Source: Methylobacterium sp. W2 (GTDB lineage: Bacteria > Pseudomonadota > Alphaproteobacteria > Rhizobiales > Beijerinckiaceae). Taken from it: DNA of 43,440 nucleotides. Positions 8,860-16,552 of this stretch are shown here, piece after piece (position 1 is the stretch's first letter; every line of letters begins with the position of its first letter). The notes under the pieces are model-generated. The model saw only the letters and a program-made list of their open reading frames with translations. It ran no database searches and had not been told where the DNA came from. The stretch covers positions 1 to 43,440 of the forward strand of contig NZ_VMOA01000046.1 in the NCBI RefSeq assembly GCF_020662345.1, given 5' to 3'. A program made the translations under genes and the position numbers.

Positions 8860-8897
8860 CGGGCGCCGTTCCGAAGTGCCGCAAAAGGGTTTGAAGC

Positions 8898-9644
8898 ATG
8901 TCGTTTGATGGCAAGGTCGCGATGGTGACGGGTGGCTCCTCGGGTTTGGGGCTGGCAATCGCGAAGGAACTTACGAGCTTGGGCGCTCGCGTGGTGATCA
9001 CGGGGCGTCGCCAGCAGCAACTCGACGACGCCGTCGCCACGCTAGGGAGCAACGCCTCAGCGCTTCGGGCGGACGTGTCCAAGCCTGATGAGATCGAGAC
9101 ACTCTTCTCGCGAGTGCGCGACGAGCATGGCCGCCTTGATGTCCTCGTCGCCAACGCCGGAGGCGGTGAGATCGAGTCTCTCGGCTCAATCACTGAAGCG
9201 GCCTACGACCGCATGTTCGACACGAATGTGAAGGGCGTCCTCTTCACCGTCCAGCATGCCCTGCCGCTCATGCCCCCCGGCGGCTCGGTCGTCATCGTCG
9301 GCTCGACCGCGTCCATCCAGCCCGGCCCCGGCCTGAGCGTCTACGGGGCGACCAAGGCCGCCCTGCGCGCCCTGGTGCGAAGCTGGGTGCTCGACATCAA
9401 GGGAAGCGGCATCCGCATCAACCTCCTCAGCCCCGGGCCGGTGAACACCCCTTCGCTGAAGGGGATCTTCGCAAGCCCCGAGGAGGCGGACGCCGCCCTC
9501 TCATTCCTCGCGGAGCGCAGCACGCTCGGACGCATCGGCGAGCCGGAGGAGATCGGACGTGCGGTGGCGTTCCTCGCCAGCGACGCCGCCAGCTACGTCA
9601 ACGGCACGGAGCTTTTCGCCGATGGCGGCGCCTCGCAGGTCTAA
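8898..9644 (+). CDS. SDR family oxidoreductase (TetR-linked)
   Basis: This is a classical SDR of 248 residues. The cofactor motif is TGGSSGLG, followed by VANAGGG in place of NNAG, catalytic Ser in IVGSTAS and Tyr/Lys in YGATK. It is the first gene after the TetR operators and so is the likely primary target of that repressor. The C-terminal FLASDAASYVNGTEL segment is typical of 3-oxoacyl-ACP-reductase-like SDRs. The substrate is unknown. Confidence 0.9.
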   Translation: MSFDGKVAMVTGGSSGLGLAIAKELTSLGARVVITGRRQQQLDDAVATLGSNASALRADVSKPDEIETLFSRVRDEHGRLDVLVANAGGGEIESLGSITEAAYDRMFDTNVKGVLFTVQHALPLMPPGGSVVIVGSTASIQPGPGLSVYGATKAALRALVRSWVLDIKGSGIRINLLSPGPVNTPSLKGIFASPEEADAALSFLAERSTLGRIGEPEEIGRAVAFLASDAASYVNGTELFADGGASQV

Positions 9645-9810
9645 TCGACCGCACTCTGTCCCATCACAATCGAGCAACCGTGATCGCGCTCGCCCCCACG
9701 CGATCATCGTGAGGCGTGCCGTCGGCCCATTCCCAACCGTGCCGGCGGCACCGATGACACCGTGCGGCCATCGCGCCCCCACCTCCCAACCACGTGAGAA
9801 AGGAAGATCC

Positions 9811-10293
9811 ATGATCACCGATGCTGCCGTCCCAAGCGCCATCGAACGGCTCGTCGCCGAAAGCGAGGTCCGTCGCCTATTGGCCACCTATGCCCAGAAC
9901 CTCGACTACGGATTGGTCGATGCGAACGCCGACCTGCTGGCACATGCCAGGTTCAAGGTCGGCGACGTCATCGTGGAAGGGCGCGACGCGATTGCCCGCT
10001 TCCTGAGGACGAACCTCCAGTATCATATCGACGACACGCCGCGCACTTGGCACTCGGTCTCGAACGTCATCGTCGAGGTCGAGTCCGAGACGGCTGCCAG
10101 CTCGATTTGCTACTTCACGGTCCATCAAGAGCTGCCGGGTCTGCCGCTGCAGCCCATCGTAACCGGACGATACATCGACCGTTTCGAGTGTCACGACGGC
10201 ACATGGCGCTTCGTGTTGCGCGAGGTTGAGGGCCGCTTGTTCGGCGACGTTAGCAAGCATGTGGCTGCCCCGGCCGAAGCTTCCGCAGGGTGA
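9811..10293 (+). CDS. nuclear transport factor 2-like (SnoaL-like) protein
   Basis: The 160-residue protein fits the SnoaL_4/NTF2-like pattern. An N-terminal helix (IERLVAESEVRRLLATYAQNLDYG) is followed by strands with GRDAIARFL, HSVSNVIVEV and the C-terminal GRYIDRFE-DGTWRFVLREVE. These cone-shaped proteins serve as small hydrolases, isomerases or hydroxylation subunits. The ATG at 9811 is preceded by AGGAAG. It lies 166 bp after the SDR and 7 bp before the next SDR, with which it is probably co-transcribed. Confidence 0.8.
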   Translation: MITDAAVPSAIERLVAESEVRRLLATYAQNLDYGLVDANADLLAHARFKVGDVIVEGRDAIARFLRTNLQYHIDDTPRTWHSVSNVIVEVESETAASSICYFTVHQELPGLPLQPIVTGRYIDRFECHDGTWRFVLREVEGRLFGDVSKHVAAPAEASAG

Positions 10294-10300
10294 TGCCGTC

Positions 10301-11029
10301 ATGACGGACAAACGACAGGCGCTGGTGACCGGCGCGAACAAGGGCTTAGGGCTGGCCATTTCCAAGGGGCTCGCCCAAGCGGGTTTCTCGGTCTGGATGG
10401 GCGCCCGCGACCGCACCCGGGGCGAGGCAGCGGTTCGCGCGCTGCGGTATGAAGATCTCGACGTCCGATTCCTGCAGATTGACGTCGCGGACGATGTGAG
10501 CGTGCGACGCGCCGCGGAGACAGTCAGAGCCGAGGTTGGCGCTTTGCACGTGCTCGTTAACAACGCGGGGATCGTGCTCGATCTTCAGACCTCGCCGAGC
10601 GGATTGAGCATGGAGGATGTGAAGGCCACCTACGAGGTAAACCTCTTCGGTCCCATCCGTGTCACGCAAACCTTCGCCGCAATGCTGAAGGCGACGGGGG
10701 ACGCGCGGATCGTGATGATGGGCAGCGGTGTCGGATCGCTGACGCTCATCACCGATCCGACCTCCCTGTTCTCCACCGTCAATCTCCTCGCTTATTCGTC
10801 CTCGAAGGTTGCACTCAACGCCGTGACAGTATCGTTCGCTAAGGAGTTCGAGCCGTTCGGTGTGAAGGTCAATACGGTCGAGCCCGGGCATGTCCGGACC
10901 GACCTCAACGGAAATTCGGGCTTCCTAACGCCGGAGGAAGGAGCCCTGACGGCCATCAAGATGGCTTGTATTGGCGTGGACGGCCCCACGGGCGGCTTCT
11001 TCGGAAGCCACGGCCGGCAACCCTGGTAA
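10301..11029 (+). CDS. SDR family oxidoreductase (carbonyl-reductase-like)
   Basis: The 242-residue SDR has the cofactor motif TGANKGLG, typical of carbonyl-reductase-type members, then NNAG. The catalytic Tyr/Lys is in YSSSK, and a Ser-containing strand (MMGSGVGSL) precedes it. The ATG at 10301 is used because the upstream open frame runs into the NTF2-like gene. The gap of 7 bp to that gene indicates an operon. It could reduce an aldehyde or quinone, but the sequence does not settle it. Confidence 0.88.
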   Translation: MTDKRQALVTGANKGLGLAISKGLAQAGFSVWMGARDRTRGEAAVRALRYEDLDVRFLQIDVADDVSVRRAAETVRAEVGALHVLVNNAGIVLDLQTSPSGLSMEDVKATYEVNLFGPIRVTQTFAAMLKATGDARIVMMGSGVGSLTLITDPTSLFSTVNLLAYSSSKVALNAVTVSFAKEFEPFGVKVNTVEPGHVRTDLNGNSGFLTPEEGALTAIKMACIGVDGPTGGFFGSHGRQPW

Positions 11030-11234
11030 CGTCTCCTCAAGCTACCGAAGGCTTTGGGTTTGTCCAGGATCTGCCGATTTGAGCGGTCGGAAGGTCCCAT
11101 CAATCGGCAGGGTTCGCTGTTGCCAGATACCTAACGAACGATCCGACAGGTACGTCAACGGAGGAGGGATGTTCTCCGACGGGGCGGACGGCTCGGACAG
11201 AACCCGATTTAGCTTCTGACACGGAGTAAAAGCG

Positions 11235-11660
11235 ATGATGAATGGGGATGTCGGTTCGACCGGCGGCGCAATCCTGGATCATATCGAGTTCGCGGTTGCG
11301 GACGCGGAGCGGTCGCGTCGCTTCTATGAAGCAGCGTTGGGCCCGCTTGGCATAACCGTCGTCATCAGCGTGGGACCCGAGCGGTCACGTACAGGTGGCA
11401 CGCGGTACGGAATGGAGCAGGACGGATATCCCAGGATCTGGTTCCATGATGGAGAGGCGCCGGGTACGCCCATTCACCTAGCACTCGCGACGGGCGACCG
11501 GCATATCGTGAACGCCTTCCACCGCGCTGCGCTCGCGGCTGGAGGGATTGACAATGGTGGTCCCGGCATTCGCGAACAGTACCACCCCAACTACTACGCT
11601 GCCTTCGTTCGTGACCCGGATGGGAACAGCATCGAAGCAGTTTGCCAAGTGCCTGACTGA
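11235..11660 (+). CDS. VOC family protein
   Basis: The 141-residue protein has the VOC fold pattern: His in LDHIEFAV, His in PIHLAL, Glu in SIEAV and the signature RDPDGNSIE. It is paralogous to the VOC protein at 6661. It lies 205 bp downstream of the SDR on the same strand, so it may be the last gene of the TetR-linked group or have its own promoter. A GGAG ribosome site is about nine bases upstream of tandem ATG codons, and 11238 is an alternative start. Confidence 0.83.
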   Translation: MMNGDVGSTGGAILDHIEFAVADAERSRRFYEAALGPLGITVVISVGPERSRTGGTRYGMEQDGYPRIWFHDGEAPGTPIHLALATGDRHIVNAFHRAALAAGGIDNGGPGIREQYHPNYYAAFVRDPDGNSIEAVCQVPD

Positions 11661-12014
11661 AACCACAGCAGCTCAACATGCTGCAATACTAGAGTAAGCA
11701 CTATCGGAGATGCCTCCCCGAGCAGATCGTAGTCCCCGTTCCATCCCTACTGCGCCAATGGCAATTGTCCGGTGACGAGCGACCATTCTGTTGATCTTAG
11801 GCGAGGTCCGAAGTGTCGCATGCCGGAAGGAGCGTACCGGCAATGACGCATCGACGCACGGCACTCTCTGGTTATGTAGAGAGTCCGCTGCAGCGTCCCT
11901 TCGCCATAAAACAGCCAGTCTCTTTGCCACCCGTTGCGGCCACTTTACCATTCTCACTCGAGGGTTACGGGCACAACTCAGCGATAGACGCATAAGCAAC
12001 AAATCAACCTAAGC

Positions 12015-12041
12015 TTGACATTAGGATGATAATCTTATAAT
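12015..12041 (+). promoter_or_regulatory. sigma-70-type promoter
   Basis: A perfect TTGACA (12015-12020) and a perfect TATAAT (12036-12041) stand 15 bp apart, in a local AT-rich patch of an otherwise GC-rich sequence. The spacer is two bases shorter than ideal. Transcription would begin near 12048 and run into the hairpin at 12168 and the gene at 12211. Confidence 0.5.
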
Positions 12042-12167
12042 GTGAGGGTCGCTGCAAGCCTTTTCGCAGCTGACCGGATGCCCTTATGCCCCTGCTGTTG
12101 CGACGCCTGCCACCGCCCGAGCCTCACCGGCAGCACGCTGGTGCATCCTCCCCCTCACACTCAACGC

Positions 12168-12189
12168 AAGGCGGCCTCCGGGCCGCCTT
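12168..12189 (+). terminator. GC-rich hairpin, terminator or attenuator
   Basis: Perfect nine-base arms (AAGGCGGCC / GGCCGCCTT) surround a short loop and are followed by CGTCGTTTCTGG. The T-tract is weak. It lies between the promoter at 12015 and the start at 12211, so it may end a short transcript of about 145 nt or regulate the gene behind it. Confidence 0.5.
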
Positions 12190-12210
12190 CGTCGTTTCTG
12201 GAGCCATTTG

Positions 12211-12579
12211 ATGACCCTGAACATCACAACGAGCACACCCACTGCCGTGCCGCCCGGCCTGATCCTGTTCGGCCGCGACGAACGACACCGCCCGCACGCC
12301 TCACGCTTTGCCGCCGGTGAAAAGGCCGAGGCCGAGCGCGCCGCCGGGCTGATGGGCATGCATGTGCTCGAGATCAGCGACGACACCCACCAGAGCCTCG
12401 CCGCCGGCTTGCCACAGGGACGCCTGTTCGGGAGCGGCAAGGCCTTTGTACCGTTCGTCAAAGCCGAGGTGTTCGACCGGCTTGTGGCGGCGGCTGGCCT
12501 GCCCGATGTTGACCCGCCTGTCAGGGCGGCAGGCAAGGCCGCCAGCGCCCCTCCGAGTTCAGGGGGGCGGTACCAGTGA
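12211..12579 (+). CDS. hypothetical protein, first half of a frameshifted gene
   Basis: The 122-residue product has a credible N-terminal segment (GLILFGRDERHRPHASRF, LEISDDTHQSLAAGLPQGRLFGSGKAFVPFVK). Its last residues, GGRYQ, follow a run of six G at 12562-12567. Removing one G would join it smoothly to the second half at 12563-12838, giving a protein of about 208 residues. The function is not recognised; small proteins of this kind are common on alphaproteobacterial plasmids. Either the gene is broken, the run is a sequencing error, or two separate proteins exist. Confidence 0.55.
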   Translation: MTLNITTSTPTAVPPGLILFGRDERHRPHASRFAAGEKAEAERAAGLMGMHVLEISDDTHQSLAAGLPQGRLFGSGKAFVPFVKAEVFDRLVAAAGLPDVDPPVRAAGKAASAPPSSGGRYQ

Positions 12580-12838
12580 CGCTGCGGGCGGCGGAGGCCC
12601 TAGCGGCCGTTTCAAGGCGCCCGCGGATTGGCCGGCCATCGAACGGGGCTGCCTCGTGCTGGCTTGCGCCGGCCCGCAGGAGGGGTGGTTCGAGGCGATT
12701 ATCATGTACACCAAGGCCGACGACGCCTTCGAGCTTCAGTGGCGCGACTGGCCCGGCGATCCGCTGATCACCCGGCACCGCAGCGAGTTGGGTTTGCTGC
12801 CGCCCGGTGCGGTTCAGGGCGCGAAGCAAGGTTCATGA
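12563..12838 (+). pseudogene. second half of the frameshifted hypothetical gene
   Basis: After the G-run the +1 frame encodes a Gly-rich linker and then a protein-like segment (FKAPADWPAIERGCLVLACAG, WFEAIIMYTKADDAFELQW, WPGDPLITRHRSELGLLPPG). It has no convincing start or ribosome site of its own. It continues the preceding gene if one G is deleted. The function is unknown. Confidence 0.55.
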
Positions 12839-13192
12839 ACCGCTTGGCCCCCATCAGCGTCGAGGCGGATCCCGCCTCGACTACCATCATGCCGGCTCAG
12901 GAATACTGAGCCTCCGACACCGATAGCCGTACCCGTCGGCTGCCATCGGCAAGCTTGCCTGAACGGCGTTGCGCGTGACCCCACCTACCATGCTCCGCAT
13001 CCGGACAGCTTGGCCGATTGGGACGCCCACCTCGCCTGGTACGACGCTCCGGATCTGACCGGGCTCATTTAGCCTGGCGTGCCCAACGACTGGGTGCACG
13101 ACCACGTTCATCGAGACGCCGGCTACAGGGCCGAGCGCACCCGCATCGACGAGATCACCGGCTTCGTGCCTGAGTTCGACGTGAAGGTCTGA
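12835..13192 (+). pseudogene. decayed small gene
   Basis: An ATG at 12835 overlaps the previous stop (ATGA) and opens a frame beginning MNRLAPISVEADPAS that stops at 12907. The neighbouring frame then reads like protein (DPTYHAPHPDSLADWDAHLAWYDAPDLTGLI). It is interrupted by TAG at 13070-13072, continues PGVPNDWVHDHVHRDAGYRAE, and stops at 13190. This points to one frameshift and one nonsense change in a third gene of the same small operon. Confidence 0.5.
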
Positions 13193-13289
13193 GCTGGGCG
13201 CATGGGCCACGGCCGAAGTGCTATAGTCGAAGGTCTATGGACTGGCGTGGCGCATGTTTCCGCTTATCTCGAAACGCAGAGGGCACGAT

Positions 13290-14702
13290 ATGGAAGACGA
13301 GGGTAAGGCGACGGCCGTTCTCGAATGGCTCAAGGCCGAAGGCGTGGCTCAGGTCGCTGACGCACAGTCACTCGACGAGTTCCTCGACGCAAATGGAATA
13401 GACGTCCGCTCAGTCCTAGAAAATGTGCTGATCCACAGGCTGTGGCGGACTTTCCGCTTGGACAACGAAGCGGCCGTCGAGCATCTCCTCAACCTGCACC
13501 GTCCGCCTGAATACCTAACTGACAAAGGGGTCGTCCTCTCTAAGCTGGCTAGATGGATCACTGCCATTCAGCAGGACCTCGAGCCAAATGAGAACTTGCT
13601 TGCTCATCTTTCCGCACAAGCCCGCGCGCTCGGGACCACACGGGTCCGCAACGCCATAGGTGATTCGGAAAGTCTCCTTGAGGCTGTCGAAGGGGGCGCC
13701 CTGTTGCTCGACGGTGACCAAGTCCGTGCTGAATACCTCGACCCCGTGCCCCTGAGCACATTGCTTGCCAGCTTTCGGAAAGATGGTCACCGGCTTTGGA
13801 AGTTCCGCAGCGCCTTCCGTTCGCCGGTGGATGTCCTAGATCGTGCAATCGCCATGGAGTGGCGGGGTTTTAAGGACGGCGTGCTCGATGGCCTGCTGGC
13901 GCTCTTCGAGAAGTCGGATCATTCACTCACGCCCGTGGAATACCTCAGTGTCTTTCCACAGGCGCTTGGGGAGGCTTCGCACCTCGCCCGCGTCCTACGG
14001 GAATTGACGCGACGCATCCGATGCGACGACGGCTTCCAATATGGCTCCGAACGCGATGATTGGCTCGAAGCCTTGGCCGGCTTCCGCTGCTGGGCCAGCG
14101 GCGATCTGCGCCTCCTGGCCTGCATGGAGCGTCCGCTGAGGGACCGTCCGGGCGCCTATCTGGATACGGTTCTGGCAGCCGTGCGGGACGGCTGGAACCG
14201 GGACCGCGGCGCGGCTGCGTTCGGGGCCCTTTCGCTGATACGGGGCTGCCGCCTGATGTTCGCGGAAAGCCACGCCTTAGCGGACGAGGCCCGCGAAGAG
14301 AATTGTAGGCTATCGCTGGCAACCCTGGAGGGTGGTGAGGAATTACTGCGGATCGCCGACCTCTGCGCTGACCTCCCGCTCGGTCTCCGTGACGAGAGGC
14401 ACGTTTGGTCGGGGCTAACGCCTCCGATCAAAGCTCACTGGCGAAAGCGGGCGTCCGCCGCGGCCGGTGGCTCGCGCGCGCTCGGGGACGCCTTGGTGGC
14501 CTACATCCTAGCGTGGACGTCACGAGACGCCTACGCCGACGTCGAACCCATCGTCTTCGAACTGCACAAACAACACGACAGGACTGACCTTCTCGTCGCT
14601 CTGACCGCATCGGGCGGACGGCTCGCTGCGACCCGGGCGGCCTACCTGCTCGACGAATTCGATGTTCATCCGCCCGCGCAGGACCATATCAGTCCCGGAT
14701 GA
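13290..14702 (+). CDS. hypothetical alpha-helical protein, convergent pair partner A
   Basis: The 470-residue product is not recognised. It is rich in predicted helices (for example AVLEWLKAEGVAQVADAQSL, VLDGLLALFEKSDHS, LREL-TRR), with no membrane segment, signal peptide or P-loop. The start at 13290 is chosen because AGAGGG lies six bases upstream; an ATG at 13254 has a weaker site. Its 3' end overlaps the 3' end of the minus-strand gene at 14689 by 14 bp. That tail-to-tail arrangement, with a possible nuclease partner and neighbouring defence genes, suggests a linked function, but this is inference. Confidence 0.7.
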   Translation: MEDEGKATAVLEWLKAEGVAQVADAQSLDEFLDANGIDVRSVLENVLIHRLWRTFRLDNEAAVEHLLNLHRPPEYLTDKGVVLSKLARWITAIQQDLEPNENLLAHLSAQARALGTTRVRNAIGDSESLLEAVEGGALLLDGDQVRAEYLDPVPLSTLLASFRKDGHRLWKFRSAFRSPVDVLDRAIAMEWRGFKDGVLDGLLALFEKSDHSLTPVEYLSVFPQALGEASHLARVLRELTRRIRCDDGFQYGSERDDWLEALAGFRCWASGDLRLLACMERPLRDRPGAYLDTVLAAVRDGWNRDRGAAAFGALSLIRGCRLMFAESHALADEAREENCRLSLATLEGGEELLRIADLCADLPLGLRDERHVWSGLTPPIKAHWRKRASAAAGGSRALGDALVAYILAWTSRDAYADVEPIVFELHKQHDRTDLLVALTASGGRLAATRAAYLLDEFDVHPPAQDHISPG

Positions 14703-15912
14703 CCCGCTGGTCGCCGGCTACGGGCACGCTGAAGGTATCCACGTCGAAGCCCTCGCCCTTAATCGCCTCAGCCAACTCGAACAGGTTCAGACTTCGGCCT
14801 GGGGTGTGGTCGTAGAAAATCGCTGCGCGTGCAAGGGGCCTCTTTCGCTTCCGGGAGAGGAGTTCAACGACTTCTTTCTGCGTGTCGTAGATACCGCCAA
14901 CGCCATTGTTCTCTAAGGACGCGAGCGCAAGCCCAAGAAACCCGCCGAAGTCCCAAGCCACATCTGCGGTGCCGTTGCAAGTGTCGACCATCCTGACAGT
15001 CGTGGTCGTGAGAGCCAGCGCGTCGCGCTCTACGTCCCGTGCGGAACGCACCGTCGGCAGGAAGACCGGCCGCGCCTTTTCACCCTCACGATACCGTCTC
15101 GGATAGAACAAGTAGTATCCAATTCCGGTGGACAGGAGTTCGGCCAGCTGACCGCCGCCCTTGTGCCAGACGTCCGCCTTGCCCCGCTGATTCTCGTCTT
15201 CCCATTTTGCCTGGAACAGCGCGACGCGATACTTCACGACGCCGTCGATAACGAGCCCAGTCACAACAGCGAAGTCCGCTCCCAGCCTGTCCGAGTGGTT
15301 CGACGTCGAGGCCGTGGCCACATCGAGGAACTGACCTTCGGGCAGGTGCGCGCCCTCGCCCTCCATGGCGGGGATGAGGACGTCCCTGATCGTATTCGAG
15401 AACTCGGTGATGAGCTTGATCGTAACCTCGGGCTCATCCTGACCCTGTACGGTCGACAGCGTGTTGTGGGAAGCCATCTGCGCGGCAGCGTAGACGATGG
15501 CCTGCCCCGGCGTGGCCCAGCCTCTCGCCTGGATGGCGCGGTACTGCGCCACGACGTAGGCACGGGCGGCATAGGCACCCTGGAGGGGCCATGGTGTCCC
15601 GCTCGGCAGTCCCATCATCTCCAACCAAGTCGAGCGGTCATGGTCGACGCCTGGGGCGTCGGGATCGTCGACGATCCATCCGAATTCATCGGTCCCGCTC
15701 GGCGAGGGCGCCGCGCCTGCGGCGCCGAGTCGCTGGAGACCAGCTTCCAGCACCTTCAACTCGCCAGCGGAGGGTATTTGCGCGAGATTGCCAAACCCTC
15801 TCCGCTTTGTTTCGAGAGTTCGCTTCGCGAGGCGCGTGAAGGCCCGACGGACCTCGTGGTCCGTCGGCCATGCCGCCGACTGTCGCCAGTCTTTCGATGA
15901 GTGGTCCTTCAT
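14689..15912 (-). CDS. hypothetical protein with PD-(D/E)XK-like motif, pair partner B
   Basis: The 407-residue protein from the chosen ATG has a region around residues 170-237 that resembles a PD-(D/E)XK nuclease core. Glu170 lies in a helix, Asp213 in LGADFAVV, and Q-x-K (234-236) in the strand ALFQAKWED. QxK in place of ExK occurs in Mrr-like enzymes. A further aromatic-rich part follows (GYYLFYPRRYREGEKARPV). The longer open frame upstream runs antisense through a broken VOC gene, so it was not used. The ribosome site is weak. It is convergent with the gene at 13290. Restriction or conflict-related activity is plausible, not shown. Confidence 0.65.
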   Translation of the reverse strand: MKDHSSKDWRQSAAWPTDHEVRRAFTRLAKRTLETKRRGFGNLAQIPSAGELKVLEAGLQRLGAAGAAPSPSGTDEFGWIVDDPDAPGVDHDRSTWLEMMGLPSGTPWPLQGAYAARAYVVAQYRAIQARGWATPGQAIVYAAAQMASHNTLSTVQGQDEPEVTIKLITEFSNTIRDVLIPAMEGEGAHLPEGQFLDVATASTSNHSDRLGADFAVVTGLVIDGVVKYRVALFQAKWEDENQRGKADVWHKGGGQLAELLSTGIGYYLFYPRRYREGEKARPVFLPTVRSARDVERDALALTTTTVRMVDTCNGTADVAWDFGGFLGLALASLENNGVGGIYDTQKEVVELLSRKRKRPLARAAIFYDHTPGRSLNLFELAEAIKGEGFDVDTFSVPVAGDQRVIRD

Positions 15913-15999
15913 CAAGCCGAGGTGGTGATCGCGCACCTGCCGGTCCAGAGGCCGACAGCGTCGCTTGCGCATTTTCCCGCAGGATATCCGCCGGAGCCC

Positions 16000-16397
16000 A
16001 TGACTATCACCAAGCCTGGCCCCGTGAGCCTGAACCACGTAGCGCTGGAGGTCTGCGATGTAGAAGAGGCGCTGCAGTTCTAAAGAAGCCTGTTCCCATT
16101 CGAGTTGCCTGGTCGGCACGGCGGTGATGACGAGGACCCTCCGAGGGCGTTCCTTGACATGGGCGACCACTTCATTGCCCTGATCGGCGAGCGCAAACAC
16201 CCGCTGGTCGAAGACCGGCATGTCGGGCTGGTGGTTGACGACAGGAGCCCGTTCATGCAGTTCGCGCAGGCTGCCGGGGCCTGGATTGTCCCTTCAGCTT
16301 CTATGATCCCTGGGGCAACCACTTGGAGATCGTGGCCTACCGCGACGTGCAGTTCACCAAGGCTAAGGAAGTCCTCCGCAGCATAGGCCTGGCCTAG
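16000..16397 (+). pseudogene. VOC family dioxygenase-like gene, broken
   Basis: The ATG at 16000 starts a typical VOC N-terminus (VSLNHVALEVCDVEEALQF), which meets TAA at 16081. The same frame continues with DMGDHFIALIGERKHPLVEDRHVGLVVDD. A frameshift near 16285-16295 then moves to the frame encoding FYDPWGNHLEIVAYRDVQFTK and ending with TAG at 16395. One nonsense change and one frameshift make it inactive. It sits between the minus-strand gene at 14689 and the zinc-module gene. Confidence 0.75.
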
Positions 16398-16552
16398 GAA
16401 TTCCTGCAAGAGCTTCGGGGGCAAGTTGCGGCCGTAGGACGGGCATTGCGACTCCGTACGTCATGATAACACGAGATTATATCCCGCGCCGTTACGTCCA
16501 GTCGCTGCAGGGCCTCCCAAACAAAATGCGCCGTCGTCCGAATGTTGGGTGG

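Larger units (their letters stand above)
11661..12210 (+). other. 550-bp gene-poor stretch with promoter and hairpin
   Basis: No convincing gene is seen. Short open frames occur on both strands, and one plus-strand frame (11813-11995) ends in GYGHNSAIDA, which might be a decayed remnant. The end of the stretch holds a consensus-like promoter (12015-12041) and a GC-rich hairpin (12168-12189) before the next gene. Confidence 0.5.
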
